Shown here: piece by piece, positions 1 to 7,579 of the stretch
Layout: each line of letters starts with the position of its first letter
Position numbering within the stretch: position 1 is the first letter of the stretch
NCBI GenBank assembly: GCA_964633955.1
Contig: CAZWIA010000020.1
Location: 1 to 19,338 of the forward strand
Source of the DNA: JAQBQQ01 sp964633955
GTDB taxonomy: Bacteria; Patescibacteriota; Gracilibacteria; Peribacterales; Peribacteraceae
Direction: 5' to 3'
DNA length: 19,338 nucleotides
Translations under genes and position numbers: made by a program
Notes under the pieces: model-generated
Told to the model about the DNA's origin: nothing
Database searches by the model: none
Seen by the model: only the letters and a program-made list of their open reading frames with translations

Positions 1-69
1 CACCGCTCACCGCTCACCGCTCACCGCTCACAAGCCTGTCCTGAGCCTGCCGAAGGACTCACCGCTCAC
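1..69. repeat. 7-bp tandem repeat array (CACCGCT) at the 3' end of the MBL-like gene
   Basis: CACCGCT is repeated four times plus a partial copy at 1-31, and the word returns at 60-69 after an unrelated 28-bp insert. The minus-strand gene ending at 66 takes its TGA stop from the same word read on the minus strand (GCG TGA GCGGTGAG). The array is the first of several junction-specific word repeats in the window. It may continue to the left of position 1. Confidence 0.85.
38..58. repeat. REP-like imperfect palindrome inserted in the 7-bp array
   Basis: A 21-nt element with complementary ends GTCCT...AGGAC and an interior GAGCCTGCCGA. It interrupts the CACCGCT array, with array words on both sides. 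I recall very similar short elements dispersed between genes in many environmental bacterial genomes, but that is memory and not a search. It could form a small hairpin downstream of the MBL-like gene. Confidence 0.55.
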
Positions 70-596
70 GCTCCCAGCACTACTACCTCCCTTCCTTCCT
101 GTGGCAAGCTCTTGAGCTTGTACTCCGCCACCGGCGCACCGGAGGCGCCCAAGCTTTTACTGAGCGCGGCGGAGGCTTCCGTGTCGCCGGTCGGCACCAG
201 GATGAGGACGCGCGGATCAAATTCTTCTAGGAGCTGCTGGGCCAGCTTGGCGTCCATCATGGGCACCACCAGCACAGCAATATCCCCGGCCGCCTCCACC
301 TGATCCTGCCGCCAGGCATGGAGCGGCGCGGAGAGGAACCCCAGCCGCACGCCGTCCATGACGGCGGTGAAGGAGACCTGCTGGCCGTCTTGATGCGCTA
401 TCCCGCGCACGGTGACGCCGAGCATATCGTACTCGCCGGGCCAGGAGATGACCGTTTCAGACGGCTCCTCCTCCGGCACGGAGAGGAGCGTGATCTGGCT
501 GCGTGCCGGGGACGGCGCCATGCGCGGGAAGACAACCAGGCTGACAGGGCCGTCTGACACGCGGATGCCGGATTCCAGTGCGGAGAAGGTGAGCAT
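66..596 (-). CDS. Degenerate metallo-beta-lactamase-fold protein
   Basis: A 176-residue protein. The stretch WPGEYDMLGVTVRGIAH near residues 53-69 resembles the 'PGEYE..GV.I.GI' signature of small MBL-fold proteins (COG2220-like) that I associate with Patescibacteria. The usual HxHxDH metal-binding motif is absent, so catalytic hydrolase activity is doubtful; it may be a structural or regulatory relic of the fold. There is no signal peptide, so it is probably cytoplasmic. The ATG at 594-596 has no Shine-Dalgarno sequence and is preceded by a pyrimidine-rich stretch (CACTCCCACCCC). It lies downstream of murA on the same strand, with a 110-bp gap holding a repeat hairpin. Its TGA stop falls in a tandem repeat. 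The family call rests on motif memory only. Confidence 0.6.
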   Translation of the reverse strand: MLTFSALESGIRVSDGPVSLVVFPRMAPSPARSQITLLSVPEEEPSETVISWPGEYDMLGVTVRGIAHQDGQQVSFTAVMDGVRLGFLSAPLHAWRQDQVEAAGDIAVLVVPMMDAKLAQQLLEEFDPRVLILVPTGDTEASAALSKSLGASGAPVAEYKLKSLPQEGREVVVLGA

Positions 597-650
597 GGGG
601 TGGGAGTGTAACGGAGTGGCGGATGAGGTGGAAGCGAATGATGACTAGGG

Positions 651-723
651 AAGTGGTCAGAAGGCAGTGGTCAGTGATCAGAAGACGAAGAAGAGCTGGC
701 CACTGGTCACTGACTACTCACTT
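651..723. repeat. Inverted 'GTGGTCAG' word-repeat array between murA and the MBL-like gene
   Basis: The left arm (651-680) contains AGTGGTCAG-type words. The right arm (698-723) is an imperfect reverse complement (TGGCCACTGGTCACTGAC...). The two arms could fold into a long imperfect hairpin around a purine-rich centre. The 18-mer GGTCAGAAGGCAGTGGTC at 655-672 recurs in inverse orientation at 8510-8527. The murA stop codon and last three codons lie in the right arm. It could act as a terminator, but there is no U-tract. Confidence 0.85.
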
Positions 724-1990
724 CCCGTTCAATCACATCGATCTTGGCGCCCAGCGCGCGGAGTTTCTCATGCAGGTTCTCATAGCCGCGTTCAATGTAG
801 CGGATGTCCGTGATGGTGCTCTCCCCCTCCGCGCAGAGCGCGGCCAGCACCATGGCGCCGCCGGCGCGGATGTCGTTACTGGCCACGGTACGGCCGCGGA
901 GCGGCGTCGGCCCGATCACGAGCGCCTGGTGGGAGTTTAAGATCTCCACCTGCGCGCCCATCTTCTCCAGCTCGTACAGGTAGGCCATCCGTCCCTCAAA
1001 GAGCACCTCATGGATGCGGGAGACGCCCTTGGCCTGAGTCATGGCAACACCGATCGGCGCCTGCAGGTCCGTGGGGAACCCGGGGAAGATATTCGTCTGC
1101 ACGCGCATGGCCGTAAGCTCGCCCGCCCCCCCGTCCGCCAGGATGGTCTTGGCTTCATCATGGTATTCGAACATGCAGCCCGCGCGCTCCAGCACGTTGA
1201 GGAAGGCGAGAAGGTGATGCCGCTCAACGTCATGCAGCCGCACCTTCCCGCGCGTCACCATGCCCGCCAGGAGGAACTGGCCGGCTTCCAGATAGTCCGG
1301 AGTCACGCGGTGGGAGACGGGCGTAAGGGACGCGTTCCCCACAATGCGAATGCGGTGGCACCCCACATCCCGCACGTCGGCCCCCATGGCGCGTAAAAAC
1401 GCGCACTGGTCCTGGACGTGGGGCTCGCAGGCGGCAATGTCTATGACCGTCTCTCCCGGCAGGAGGGCGGCGGCGGCCAGCGCGTTCTCCGTGGCTGTTA
1501 CGGAGAACTCCGGCAGGATCACGTGAGAGGGGCGGAGCGTCCCCTGCAGGTGCAACACCTCTTCCGTGCTCATGTCCTGCGCGCCCATCTGGACCAGCGC
1601 CTCAATGTGCGCGCCCACCGGCCGCTTGCCCAGCACGCAGCCGCCGGGGTAGGACATTTCTACCACCCCAAACCGCGCCAGCAGCGGACCCAGCAGGACG
1701 ATGGCTCCGCGGAGCTTGGACACGAGCTCATGGGGGATGGGCACGCTTTTAAGCCCCCGCGTGTCTATGGTCACCGTATTTCCCTCAAACGCGGTCATAC
1801 ACCCTAAGTGCTCCAGGATCTCCAGCAGCAGCTGGGTGTCCCTGAGCCGCGGGACGTTTGTGAGCGTGGTGACGCCGTCCGCCAGCACGGACGTGGCGAT
1901 CAGCGGCAGCGCCGCGTTCTTGGAGCCGGAGATGGTGACGTCGCCCTGCAGGGCCACGCCCCCCTGGACACGGTAGGAGACATCTTTCAT
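707..1990 (-). CDS. murA: UDP-N-acetylglucosamine 1-carboxyvinyltransferase (MurA)
   Basis: Transfers enolpyruvate from PEP to UDP-GlcNAc, the first committed step of cytoplasmic peptidoglycan precursor synthesis. With the start at 1990 the protein is 427 residues, close to the family norm of about 420. The substrate-binding SGSKNAALP lies at residues 21-29. The fosfomycin-target catalytic cysteine is present at residue 118 in PGGCVLGKRPVGAH. The FPTDLQAP segment and NDIRAGGAM near the C-terminus carry the expected Asp and Arg. An in-frame ATG at 2087-2089 would add 33 residues, but that extension is encoded by the CCAAA word repeat and has no family counterpart, so MKDVSYRVQGG is chosen as the N-terminus. 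No clear Shine-Dalgarno precedes it. The final residues (VSSQ) and stop lie in a repeat array. It follows lspA on the same strand after 144 bp. Confidence 0.96.
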   Translation of the reverse strand: MKDVSYRVQGGVALQGDVTISGSKNAALPLIATSVLADGVTTLTNVPRLRDTQLLLEILEHLGCMTAFEGNTVTIDTRGLKSVPIPHELVSKLRGAIVLLGPLLARFGVVEMSYPGGCVLGKRPVGAHIEALVQMGAQDMSTEEVLHLQGTLRPSHVILPEFSVTATENALAAAALLPGETVIDIAACEPHVQDQCAFLRAMGADVRDVGCHRIRIVGNASLTPVSHRVTPDYLEAGQFLLAGMVTRGKVRLHDVERHHLLAFLNVLERAGCMFEYHDEAKTILADGGAGELTAMRVQTNIFPGFPTDLQAPIGVAMTQAKGVSRIHEVLFEGRMAYLYELEKMGAQVEILNSHQALVIGPTPLRGRTVASNDIRAGGAMVLAALCAEGESTITDIRYIERGYENLHEKLRALGAKIDVIEREVSSQ

Positions 1991-2032
1991 GGCGCCTGTA
2001 GTGTAGCGTGAGGCGGTTGAGGGTACAGCGAA

Positions 2033-2152
2033 GAAAATCACCAAACGCCAAGCACCCATGACCAAACAATGACAGAATACCAAAATCACCGAATTGATTT
2101 TCTGTTGGAAATTTGGCTCTTCATTGGAATTTGGTTATTGATCCTCGGTCAT
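2033..2152. repeat. Inverted CCAAA/TTTGG word-repeat array between lspA and murA
   Basis: The left half carries CCAAACGCCAAGCACC, GACCAAACAATGAC and ACCAAAATCACC words. The right half carries their inverted counterparts (TTGGAAATTTGGC, ATTGGAATTTGG, TTATTGATC). The centre forms a perfect 7-bp stem, AAAATCA (2082-2088) and TGATTTT (2095-2101). The region is more AT-rich than the flanking genes. The lspA stop (TAA at 2135-2137) and its last residues are inside the right half. Possible roles are terminator, mRNA processing site or selfish repeat; none is shown. Confidence 0.8.
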
Positions 2153-2575
2153 TCGGCCAGTAACCACCGCTCCAATCACTACCAATCCCACCCCCACCGT
2201 GATGCAGCTGTCCGCCAGGTTGAACACGGGAAAGGAGCCGATCTGGAAGTAGTCCGTCACCGCGCCATCGGGAATCCGGTCGATCAAATTCGCAACCGCG
2301 CCGCCCAGAACGAGGCCGAATCCCAGCCGATCGAGCCACGTCTTCCCGTACTTCACCGCCGTCCAGCCGACCAGACCGAGCGCCAGGACGATCACGAGTT
2401 CCTGCACGATCGGCGGCAGCCGCAAACTGAAGGCGATGCCGGGGTTATGGGCGAGCTGGAGCCCGGCAAACGAGCCGCGCACAGAAATCCGGTCGGTTAA
2501 CCACGCTTCAGCCGCGAACGCGGCTAAGAGACTGATGGTTCCACTGAGGACTGCGGTCGCGAGGAGCAAGGGCAC
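2135..2575 (-). CDS. lspA: Lipoprotein signal peptidase (signal peptidase II)
   Basis: An inner-membrane aspartyl protease that cleaves the signal peptide of prolipoproteins after diacylglyceryl modification. The 146-residue length is typical. Four hydrophobic segments are visible. The family boxes are present: HNPGIAFS (43-50), GGAVANLIDR with catalytic Asp 99, and FPVFNLADSCITVG with catalytic Asp 122. The N-terminal segment lacks the usual 'DQ.TK' box, having EAWLTDRI instead. The start is GTG at 2573-2575; no in-frame ATG lies close upstream and there is no Shine-Dalgarno. A candidate substrate, the cyclophilin lipoprotein, is encoded nearby. The gene is divergent from ftsW, and the shared 191-bp gap holds a word-repeat hairpin. 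The C-terminal TGRMTEDQ and the stop lie in a repeat array. Confidence 0.93.
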   Translation of the reverse strand: MPLLLATAVLSGTISLLAAFAAEAWLTDRISVRGSFAGLQLAHNPGIAFSLRLPPIVQELVIVLALGLVGWTAVKYGKTWLDRLGFGLVLGGAVANLIDRIPDGAVTDYFQIGSFPVFNLADSCITVGVGLVVIGAVVTGRMTEDQ

Positions 2576-2587
2576 GGGGCGAGGATA

Positions 2588-2677
2588 CAGAAGATCCAGA
2601 GGACTCAGAAGACTCAGAGGAATGCCCGTTTCCTCTGAATCCCCTGGATTTTCTGAGTCGTCTGAGTCCCTCTAGAT
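2588..2677. repeat. Inverted GACTCAGA word-repeat hairpin between lspA and ftsW
   Basis: The left arm (2588-2622) contains GGACTCAGAAGACTCAGAGG. The segment 2650-2669 matches its reverse complement at 17 of 20 positions. The core is a perfect 8-bp stem CAGAGGAA/TTCCTCTG (2615-2622 and 2630-2637) with a 7-nt loop. It sits in the divergent promoter region of lspA and ftsW. The rest of the gap (2690-2766) is strikingly pyrimidine-rich. I see no convincing -35/-10 pair. Confidence 0.85.
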
Positions 2678-2766
2678 ACGATCACCTTCATCCGCATGCC
2701 ATTTCCCACCCACTTCCACCCCCTGTCGATTCCATCCAACCCCGTTTCCTCTATCCTGCAACTCCC

Positions 2767-3984
2767 ATGCGCACGGCCTTGGACCTCCGCCGGATCGATG
2801 CTCTGCTCCTGGGCGTCACGGTCGTCCTCACGCTCTTCGGGCTGGCCATGATCGCCTCCGTGAGCGTGTTTGAGAGCTACCAGCTCACGCGCAAGTTTGG
2901 CGAACCCTACAACTCCTACTTCCTCTGGAAGAGCTTCCTGCATGTGATCATGGGGTTTGGCGCCATGGGCTGCGCGCTGCTCATTCCCTACCGCCTGTGG
3001 GAGCGCCACGCGCGGACGCTCTTCTTCCTCTCGCTGGCCCTGGTGCTCACGGTGTTCATTCCGGGCATTGGCGCGGAATGGGGCACGTCCCACAGCTGGA
3101 TCCAGGTGGGCGGCTTCTCCCTGCAGCCTTCGGAATTCCTGAAAGTGACGTTCATCTTCTACCTGTCCGTATGGCTGCAGAAGCGGGAGCAGCTCATCGG
3201 CACGTTCCGGGAGGGGTTTGTCCCGTTCGTCTCCCTGCTGCTCATCAGCACATTCTTTGTAGCCATCCAGCCGGACCTGGGATCCTTCCTGGTCATCTCC
3301 GCCATTGCGTGCGTGCTGTTCTTCATTGCCGGCGGCAATCTGGCGCACCTGCTTGCCGGCGGCGGCGCGGCGGCCATAGTGGGCCTGCCCATCATCCTGC
3401 AGAAGGAGTACATCCGGAACCGCTTCAGCGCGTTCCTCTCCCTGGCGGCTTCCGGAGACGGCAGCGCGGGTGTGAACCCGCTCTGCGAGACCATCGCCTA
3501 CCAGATCTGCCAGGCCATCTACGCCATCGGCTCCGGCGGCACCTTTGGCGTGGGGTACGGCAAGTCCATCCAGAAGTTCGGCTACCTGCCGGAAGTCCAG
3601 GCGGACATGATCTTTGCCGCCATGGCGGAGGAGCTGGGGTTCTTCCGGCTACTCATCGTGCTGGCCATGTACGGCGTACTGGTCCTGCGCGGCTACCGGA
3701 TCGCCATGCAGGCGCCCGATCGCTTTGGGTTTTTGGTCGCCTCCGGCATCACCACGTGGATCGCCGTGCAGACGATCATCAACGTGGCGGTCAATATCGG
3801 TCTCTTCCCCATCACCGGCCTCACGCTGCCATTCATCAGCTCTGGCGGCACGTCCCTCCTGACGCTCCTGGGCGCCGTGGGGGTGCTGCTCAATATCTCC
3901 CTGTACTCCACCGCGGAAGCCAGCCAGGCCCGCCGCACGCGGCGGCAGGAGGAGCCGTCCCTGTTCAAGCAGCTGCTGTCGTGA
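2767..3984 (+). CDS. ftsW: FtsW, SEDS-family peptidoglycan glycosyltransferase
   Basis: A polytopic membrane protein that polymerises lipid II with a partner class B PBP at the division septum. The 405-residue length and about ten hydrophobic segments fit the SEDS family. Diagnostic stretches are LQPSEFLK (119-126), IQPDLGSF (168-174), the FGVGYGKSIQKFGYLPEVQADMIF region with the conserved catalytic Asp at 280, AEELGF (287-292), and GLFPITGLTLPFISSGGTSL (345-364). The last resembles FtsW more than RodA, and the murG neighbour supports FtsW. The ATG at 2767 follows a pyrimidine-only context (CTGCAACTCCC) with no Shine-Dalgarno. It begins the plus-strand envelope gene run; murG follows after 85 bp. 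RodA cannot be fully excluded. Confidence 0.92.
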   Translation: MRTALDLRRIDALLLGVTVVLTLFGLAMIASVSVFESYQLTRKFGEPYNSYFLWKSFLHVIMGFGAMGCALLIPYRLWERHARTLFFLSLALVLTVFIPGIGAEWGTSHSWIQVGGFSLQPSEFLKVTFIFYLSVWLQKREQLIGTFREGFVPFVSLLLISTFFVAIQPDLGSFLVISAIACVLFFIAGGNLAHLLAGGGAAAIVGLPIILQKEYIRNRFSAFLSLAASGDGSAGVNPLCETIAYQICQAIYAIGSGGTFGVGYGKSIQKFGYLPEVQADMIFAAMAEELGFFRLLIVLAMYGVLVLRGYRIAMQAPDRFGFLVASGITTWIAVQTIINVAVNIGLFPITGLTLPFISSGGTSLLTLLGAVGVLLNISLYSTAEASQARRTRRQEEPSLFKQLLS

Positions 3985-4022
3985 GGATTTCGAGGGACGT
4001 CGTGGCGCATGTGTAAAGATCG

Positions 4023-4069
4023 CTCTTCGGTTTCTTCGGCTTCCTGGGATTCTTCGGTATCCTTCCTCC
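4023..4069. repeat. TTCTTCGG word repeat directly upstream of murG
   Basis: TTCTTCGG-type words occur at 4023-4030, 4032-4039 and 4050-4057, followed by CCTTCCTCC running into the murG ATG. Unlike the other arrays it has only one visible arm. It leaves murG with an almost pure pyrimidine leader and no purine-rich ribosome binding site. Confidence 0.65.
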
Positions 4070-5122
4070 ATGCGCGTCCTGCTCGCCGGCGGCGGCTCCC
4101 TGGGACACATCGCGCCGGCGGTTGCAATCGGGCGGGCGCTCCGCGCGCGCGATCCGGAGATCACGCTGCTCTTTACATGCAGCGACCGGAGCGAGGAGCA
4201 GGCGTTCCTCAAGAAAGAGGAGCTGGACTACGCCACGCTCCCGCTCCTCAAGCGGTCGCTGCTCCTGCCCATCAAGGCACTCCGCGCCCGGAAGGAGGCC
4301 GCATGGATTATGGACAGCTTCCGGCCGGACGTGGTCCTCAGCAAGGGCGGCTCCGTGAGCGTTCCGATCGGACTTTCCACCGCCAAGCGCGGGACCCCGC
4401 TCATCCTGCACGAGTCCGACGTCATCCCCGGCCGCGCCACCCGGCTGCTCATGCCGTACGCGCGCGTGATCTGCCGCGGCTTCCCGCTGGAGGACCACGA
4501 GTACCGAGACGGCCGCCAGCTCTATACGGGAAATCCCGTCCGGCCGGAGATCCTGGCTGGGGACCGCGATCGCGGACTGCGCATCGCCGGCCTCTCCGGC
4601 GAGCGGCCGATCCTGCTCATCATCGGCGGGAGCCAAGGCGCCAGGGCGCTGAATGAGATCGTCTCCGAGCACCTGAAGGACCTACTGGAATTGTGCGACG
4701 TGATCCACCTGACCGGCCGGGACAAAGACGACCGGATGCGCAACGCGCCCGGGTACTTCCACCGGGAGTTCGCGCACGGCGATCTGCCGCACCTCTACGC
4801 CGCCGCCACCCTGGCGGTGAGCCGGGCGGGAGCGGGCGCCATCAGCGAGCTGGCAGCGTGCGGCATTCCAACCATCCTGGTCCCCCTCCGGGGTGTGGGA
4901 CACGACCATCAGCTCCAGAATGCTCAAGCAGCGGCCCGGCGCGGCGGCTTCCTCCATATAGAGGAGAGCGAGTTGAGGACATCGATCGTCCGTCTCACCC
5001 AATCCCTGCTCTCCGATCCGCGCACGCTGGAGCAGATGCGCCGGAGCGTACGGAACCTCCACGTGCCGGACGCCGCGGAGCACATCGCGCAGATTGTAGT
5101 GGATGCGGGGCTGAGACGATGA
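4070..5122 (+). CDS. murG: MurG, N-acetylglucosaminyltransferase making lipid II
   Basis: Transfers GlcNAc from UDP-GlcNAc to lipid I on the cytoplasmic face of the membrane. The 350-residue GT28/GT-B protein is of normal length. The N-terminal loop GGGSLGHIAPA (7-17) keeps the catalytic-region His 13 but replaces the usual GGGTGGH. HESDVIPGRATR (114-125) corresponds to the usual HEQN..PG..N segment and also deviates. GNPVRPEI (154-161), GGSQGARALNE (186-196) and SRAGAGAISELAACGIPTILVP (251-272, with Glu 260) match the family well. The start ATG follows CTTCCTCC with no Shine-Dalgarno. It is placed after ftsW as in classical dcw clusters. A 124-bp gap separates it from the cyclophilin gene. 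Confidence 0.93.
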   Translation: MRVLLAGGGSLGHIAPAVAIGRALRARDPEITLLFTCSDRSEEQAFLKKEELDYATLPLLKRSLLLPIKALRARKEAAWIMDSFRPDVVLSKGGSVSVPIGLSTAKRGTPLILHESDVIPGRATRLLMPYARVICRGFPLEDHEYRDGRQLYTGNPVRPEILAGDRDRGLRIAGLSGERPILLIIGGSQGARALNEIVSEHLKDLLELCDVIHLTGRDKDDRMRNAPGYFHREFAHGDLPHLYAAATLAVSRAGAGAISELAACGIPTILVPLRGVGHDHQLQNAQAAARRGGFLHIEESELRTSIVRLTQSLLSDPRTLEQMRRSVRNLHVPDAAEHIAQIVVDAGLRR

Positions 5123-5246
5123 GCCACGAGTGTAAAGTGACAAATACGGCTTCCCGATAAGGACCTGACTTGGCCCGCATTCCGTTGCCTCATCTCTTGC
5201 GTCAAGGAAGTCATGATGAGTAGTCTGGCTGCAACCTCCCCGCCCT

Positions 5247-6002
5247 ATGATCAAGATCCATCGCTTCCTCATTCCGCTCTTCGTGCTCGCGTTCCTGCTG
5301 GTCGGCTGCAACCGCAGCGGCGGCAGCACTCCCGCCGCTTCCTCTTCCGCCTCCAGCATGCCGAGCGGCAAATTCTCCTTTGACGGCACCATCCTCACCG
5401 GCAAATACACGGTGGTCCTCAAAACCAGCAAGGGAGACATCACCCTGGAGCTGGACGCGGACGCCGCGCCCAAGACGGTGACGAACTTTGTGATGCTGGC
5501 AAGGAGCGGCTACTACGACAACCTCACCTTCCACCGCGTCATCCCCAGCTTCATGATCCAGGGCGGGGACCCCAGCGGCAACGGCACCGGCGGGGAGAGC
5601 GTGTTTGGCGCCACGTTTGAGGATGAGATCAACGCCAAGTCCTATGGCTTGGACAAGAAGAAGATCGCGGATCTGGCGGAAGGCCAGCCCGTGCCGGAGG
5701 AGTGGAAGGACATGACGCTGGAGCAGTACTACGCCTCTCAGGGCTACCAGTACAACAATGACCTGGAATCCCTGCCCATGGTCCGCGGCGCCATCGCCAT
5801 GGCCAACCGCGGTCCCAACACCAACGGCAGCCAGTTCTTCATCGTCCAGGGGGAGAACATCTCCTGGCTGGAGGGGAAGTACACCGTGTTCGGCCGGGTG
5901 ACGGCGGGCATGGACACCGTGGACGCCATTGTCGGCGTGGAACGGGATGAGAACAACAAGCCGCTCACGCCCGTGACGTTCACGGCGGAAGCGGAGGAGT
6001 AA
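5247..6002 (+). CDS. Cyclophilin-type peptidyl-prolyl isomerase, lipoprotein
   Basis: A 251-residue protein. An N-terminal lipoprotein signal ends in lipobox LVGC, so Cys 21 should be lipidated and the enzyme membrane-anchored outside the cytoplasm. A Ser/Ala-rich linker follows. The cyclophilin fold begins near residue 54. It keeps the catalytic FHRVI with Arg 97, QGGDP (105-109), MANRGPNTNGSQFF (185-198) and the Trp 207 of SWLEGKYTVFG. Between residues about 131 and 178 there is an insertion of some 45 residues not found in compact bacterial cyclophilins. It probably assists folding of exported proteins by cis-trans prolyl isomerisation. ATG codons at 5213 and 5216 are out of frame. No Shine-Dalgarno is seen before the 5247 ATG. 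The nearby lspA could process it. Its stop is TAA. Confidence 0.93.
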   Translation: MIKIHRFLIPLFVLAFLLVGCNRSGGSTPAASSSASSMPSGKFSFDGTILTGKYTVVLKTSKGDITLELDADAAPKTVTNFVMLARSGYYDNLTFHRVIPSFMIQGGDPSGNGTGGESVFGATFEDEINAKSYGLDKKKIADLAEGQPVPEEWKDMTLEQYYASQGYQYNNDLESLPMVRGAIAMANRGPNTNGSQFFIVQGENISWLEGKYTVFGRVTAGMDTVDAIVGVERDENNKPLTPVTFTAEAEE

Positions 6003-6033
6003 TACGAATCCACCCTGCGGTATTGCCCGCACA

Positions 6034-6104
6034 GAAGGTAAGGTAGGTATAGTAGGTAAGGTAGGTATATTCTCCTTCCTTACCCTCCTTACTTTCTATA
6101 CCTC
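6034..6104. repeat. GGTAGGTA word-repeat array with inverted arm, upstream of gltX
   Basis: The 15-mer GGTAAGGTAGGTATA occurs perfectly at 6037-6051 and 6055-6069 (period 18). The segment 6070-6104 is a looser reverse complement (CCTTCCTTACCCTCCTTAC, CTATACCTCC). The two halves could form a long imperfect hairpin. The copies contain TATAGT and TATATT, which resemble -10 boxes, so the array might also contribute a gltX promoter, but no matching -35 is seen. Confidence 0.85.
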
Positions 6105-6112
6105 CGCTTCTC

Positions 6113-7579
6113 ATGCGCACGCGCTTCGCCCCGTCGCCCACCGGCTTCCTCCACATCGGCAGTCTCCGCACGGCGCTGTACGCGTACCTGGCCGCCAAGC
6201 AATCGGGCGGGGAGTTCCTGCTGCGGATTGAGGACACGGACCAGGAGCGGTCGGTCCCCGGCGCGATCGAGCAGATTGTGGACTGCCTGCAGTGGGCCGG
6301 CATCCCGCCGGATGAGGGCGTGCTCCTGGAGCGGGGACGCGTGGTGCAGCGCGGGGAGAGAGGTCCGTACATCCAGTCTGAGCGATTGGACCTCTACCGG
6401 CGTCACGCGGAGGAGCTCCTCAGGAACGGCCACGCCTACCGCTGCTTCTGCACGCCGGAACGGCTGGAGATGATGCGGAAGCTGCAGCAGCAGAACAAGC
6501 AGGCGCCCATGTACGACCGTCACTGCCTGTCGCTCGATCCGGCGGAGGCTGAGCACCGAGCGAACGCCGGCGAGCGCCACGTGGTCCGCATGAAGATCCC
6601 GCGCGACCAGATCATTACCTTCACAGACGACGTGCGCGGGGAGGTGAGCTTCCGCGGGGATACGCTAGATGACCAAGTGCTCCTGAAGAGCGACGGCTTC
6701 CCCACGTACCACCTGGCGCACGTGGTGGACGATCACCTCATGGACATCGGCCTGGTGATCCGCGGGGAGGAGTGGCTGCCCAGTACGCCCAAGCACCTCG
6801 TCTTATTCCACATGCTCGGCTGGCAGGCGCCGCGCTACGCGCACCTCTCGCTCATCCTGAATCGCGATCGATCCAAACTCTCCAAGCGCCAGGGCGATGT
6901 CTCCGTCACGGACTACATCAATACGGGCTACCTGCCGGAAGCCATCCTCAACTTCCTGGCGCTGCTCGGCTGGAACCCGGGGACCGAGCAGGAGATCTTC
7001 ACGCTCGCGGAGCTGGTCGACGCATTTTCTCTGAACCGCGTGCAGAAGGCGGGCGCCATCTTTGATACGGACAAGCTGCAGTGGATCCAGGGACAATGGA
7101 TGCGCCGGATTCCGGGAAGCCAATTTGCCGACCGCATCCGGGAGGACGTGGGCGCGCAGTATCCAGCCGCACGGAGTGATCCGGACTTTGAGCGGAAGGC
7201 CGCCCTCATCCAGGAGCGCATCATGTTCTTCCATGAGGCACCGGACATGCTCGCGTACTTCTACGTGGATCCCCCCGCGCGCCGGGACATCGTGCTCAAT
7301 CCCAAGCAGAAAGTGACGGCGGAGATCCTGCCGCAGGTGATGTCGATACTCCTGAGAACGCTCGCCGCGATCGAGACGTGCGACTGGTCGCTCGATCGCA
7401 TCAGCGCGGATCTCCTGGCGGCCATAGAGCAGACCGACCTGAAGAAAGGCCAGGTCCTCTGGCCGCTCAGAGCCATCCTCACCGGCCGGGACTACAGCCC
7501 CGGCGCTTTTGAAGTGGCGGCCGCACTGGGGAAGGAAACGGTGATGCGGAGACTAAAGGCGTTTGATGCGAGCCAATGA
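6113..7579 (+). CDS. gltX: Glutamyl-tRNA synthetase
   Basis: Charges tRNA-Glu (possibly also tRNA-Gln) with glutamate in the cytoplasm. The 488-residue class I synthetase begins TRFAPSPTGFLHIGSLRTAL with the HIGH-type motif at 14-17. The second signature, SKLSKRQGD (254-262), is the family's KMSKS-type loop. The zinc-site ligands of bacterial GluRS appear as Cys 111, Cys 113, Tyr 134 and Cys 138 (CFCTPE...MYDRHC). IEDTDQER (39-46) and DGFPTYHLAHVVDDHLM (194-210) are further GluRS blocks; the start and these blocks favour GluRS over GlnRS. The ATG at 6113 has a pyrimidine-rich leader and no Shine-Dalgarno. Its TGA overlaps the murB start as ATGA. Whether it is non-discriminating cannot be read from sequence alone. 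Confidence 0.95.
   Translation: MRTRFAPSPTGFLHIGSLRTALYAYLAAKQSGGEFLLRIEDTDQERSVPGAIEQIVDCLQWAGIPPDEGVLLERGRVVQRGERGPYIQSERLDLYRRHAEELLRNGHAYRCFCTPERLEMMRKLQQQNKQAPMYDRHCLSLDPAEAEHRANAGERHVVRMKIPRDQIITFTDDVRGEVSFRGDTLDDQVLLKSDGFPTYHLAHVVDDHLMDIGLVIRGEEWLPSTPKHLVLFHMLGWQAPRYAHLSLILNRDRSKLSKRQGDVSVTDYINTGYLPEAILNFLALLGWNPGTEQEIFTLAELVDAFSLNRVQKAGAIFDTDKLQWIQGQWMRRIPGSQFADRIREDVGAQYPAARSDPDFERKAALIQERIMFFHEAPDMLAYFYVDPPARRDIVLNPKQKVTAEILPQVMSILLRTLAAIETCDWSLDRISADLLAAIEQTDLKKGQVLWPLRAILTGRDYSPGAFEVAAALGKETVMRRLKAFDASQ

Noticed and set aside
651..723. CRISPR array
   Set aside because: The words are 6-9 bp, degenerate and without unique spacers of constant length; no cas genes are nearby.
1991..2089. 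33-residue N-terminal extension of MurA from an upstream ATG
   Set aside because: The extension is encoded by the CCAAA word repeat and is absent from the family; MKDVSYRVQGG aligns with normal MurA N-termini.
2614..3348. 244-codon minus-strand frame opposite ftsW
   Set aside because: ftsW motifs are unambiguous on the plus strand; the antisense frame is low-complexity and charged, and partly made of the repeat array.
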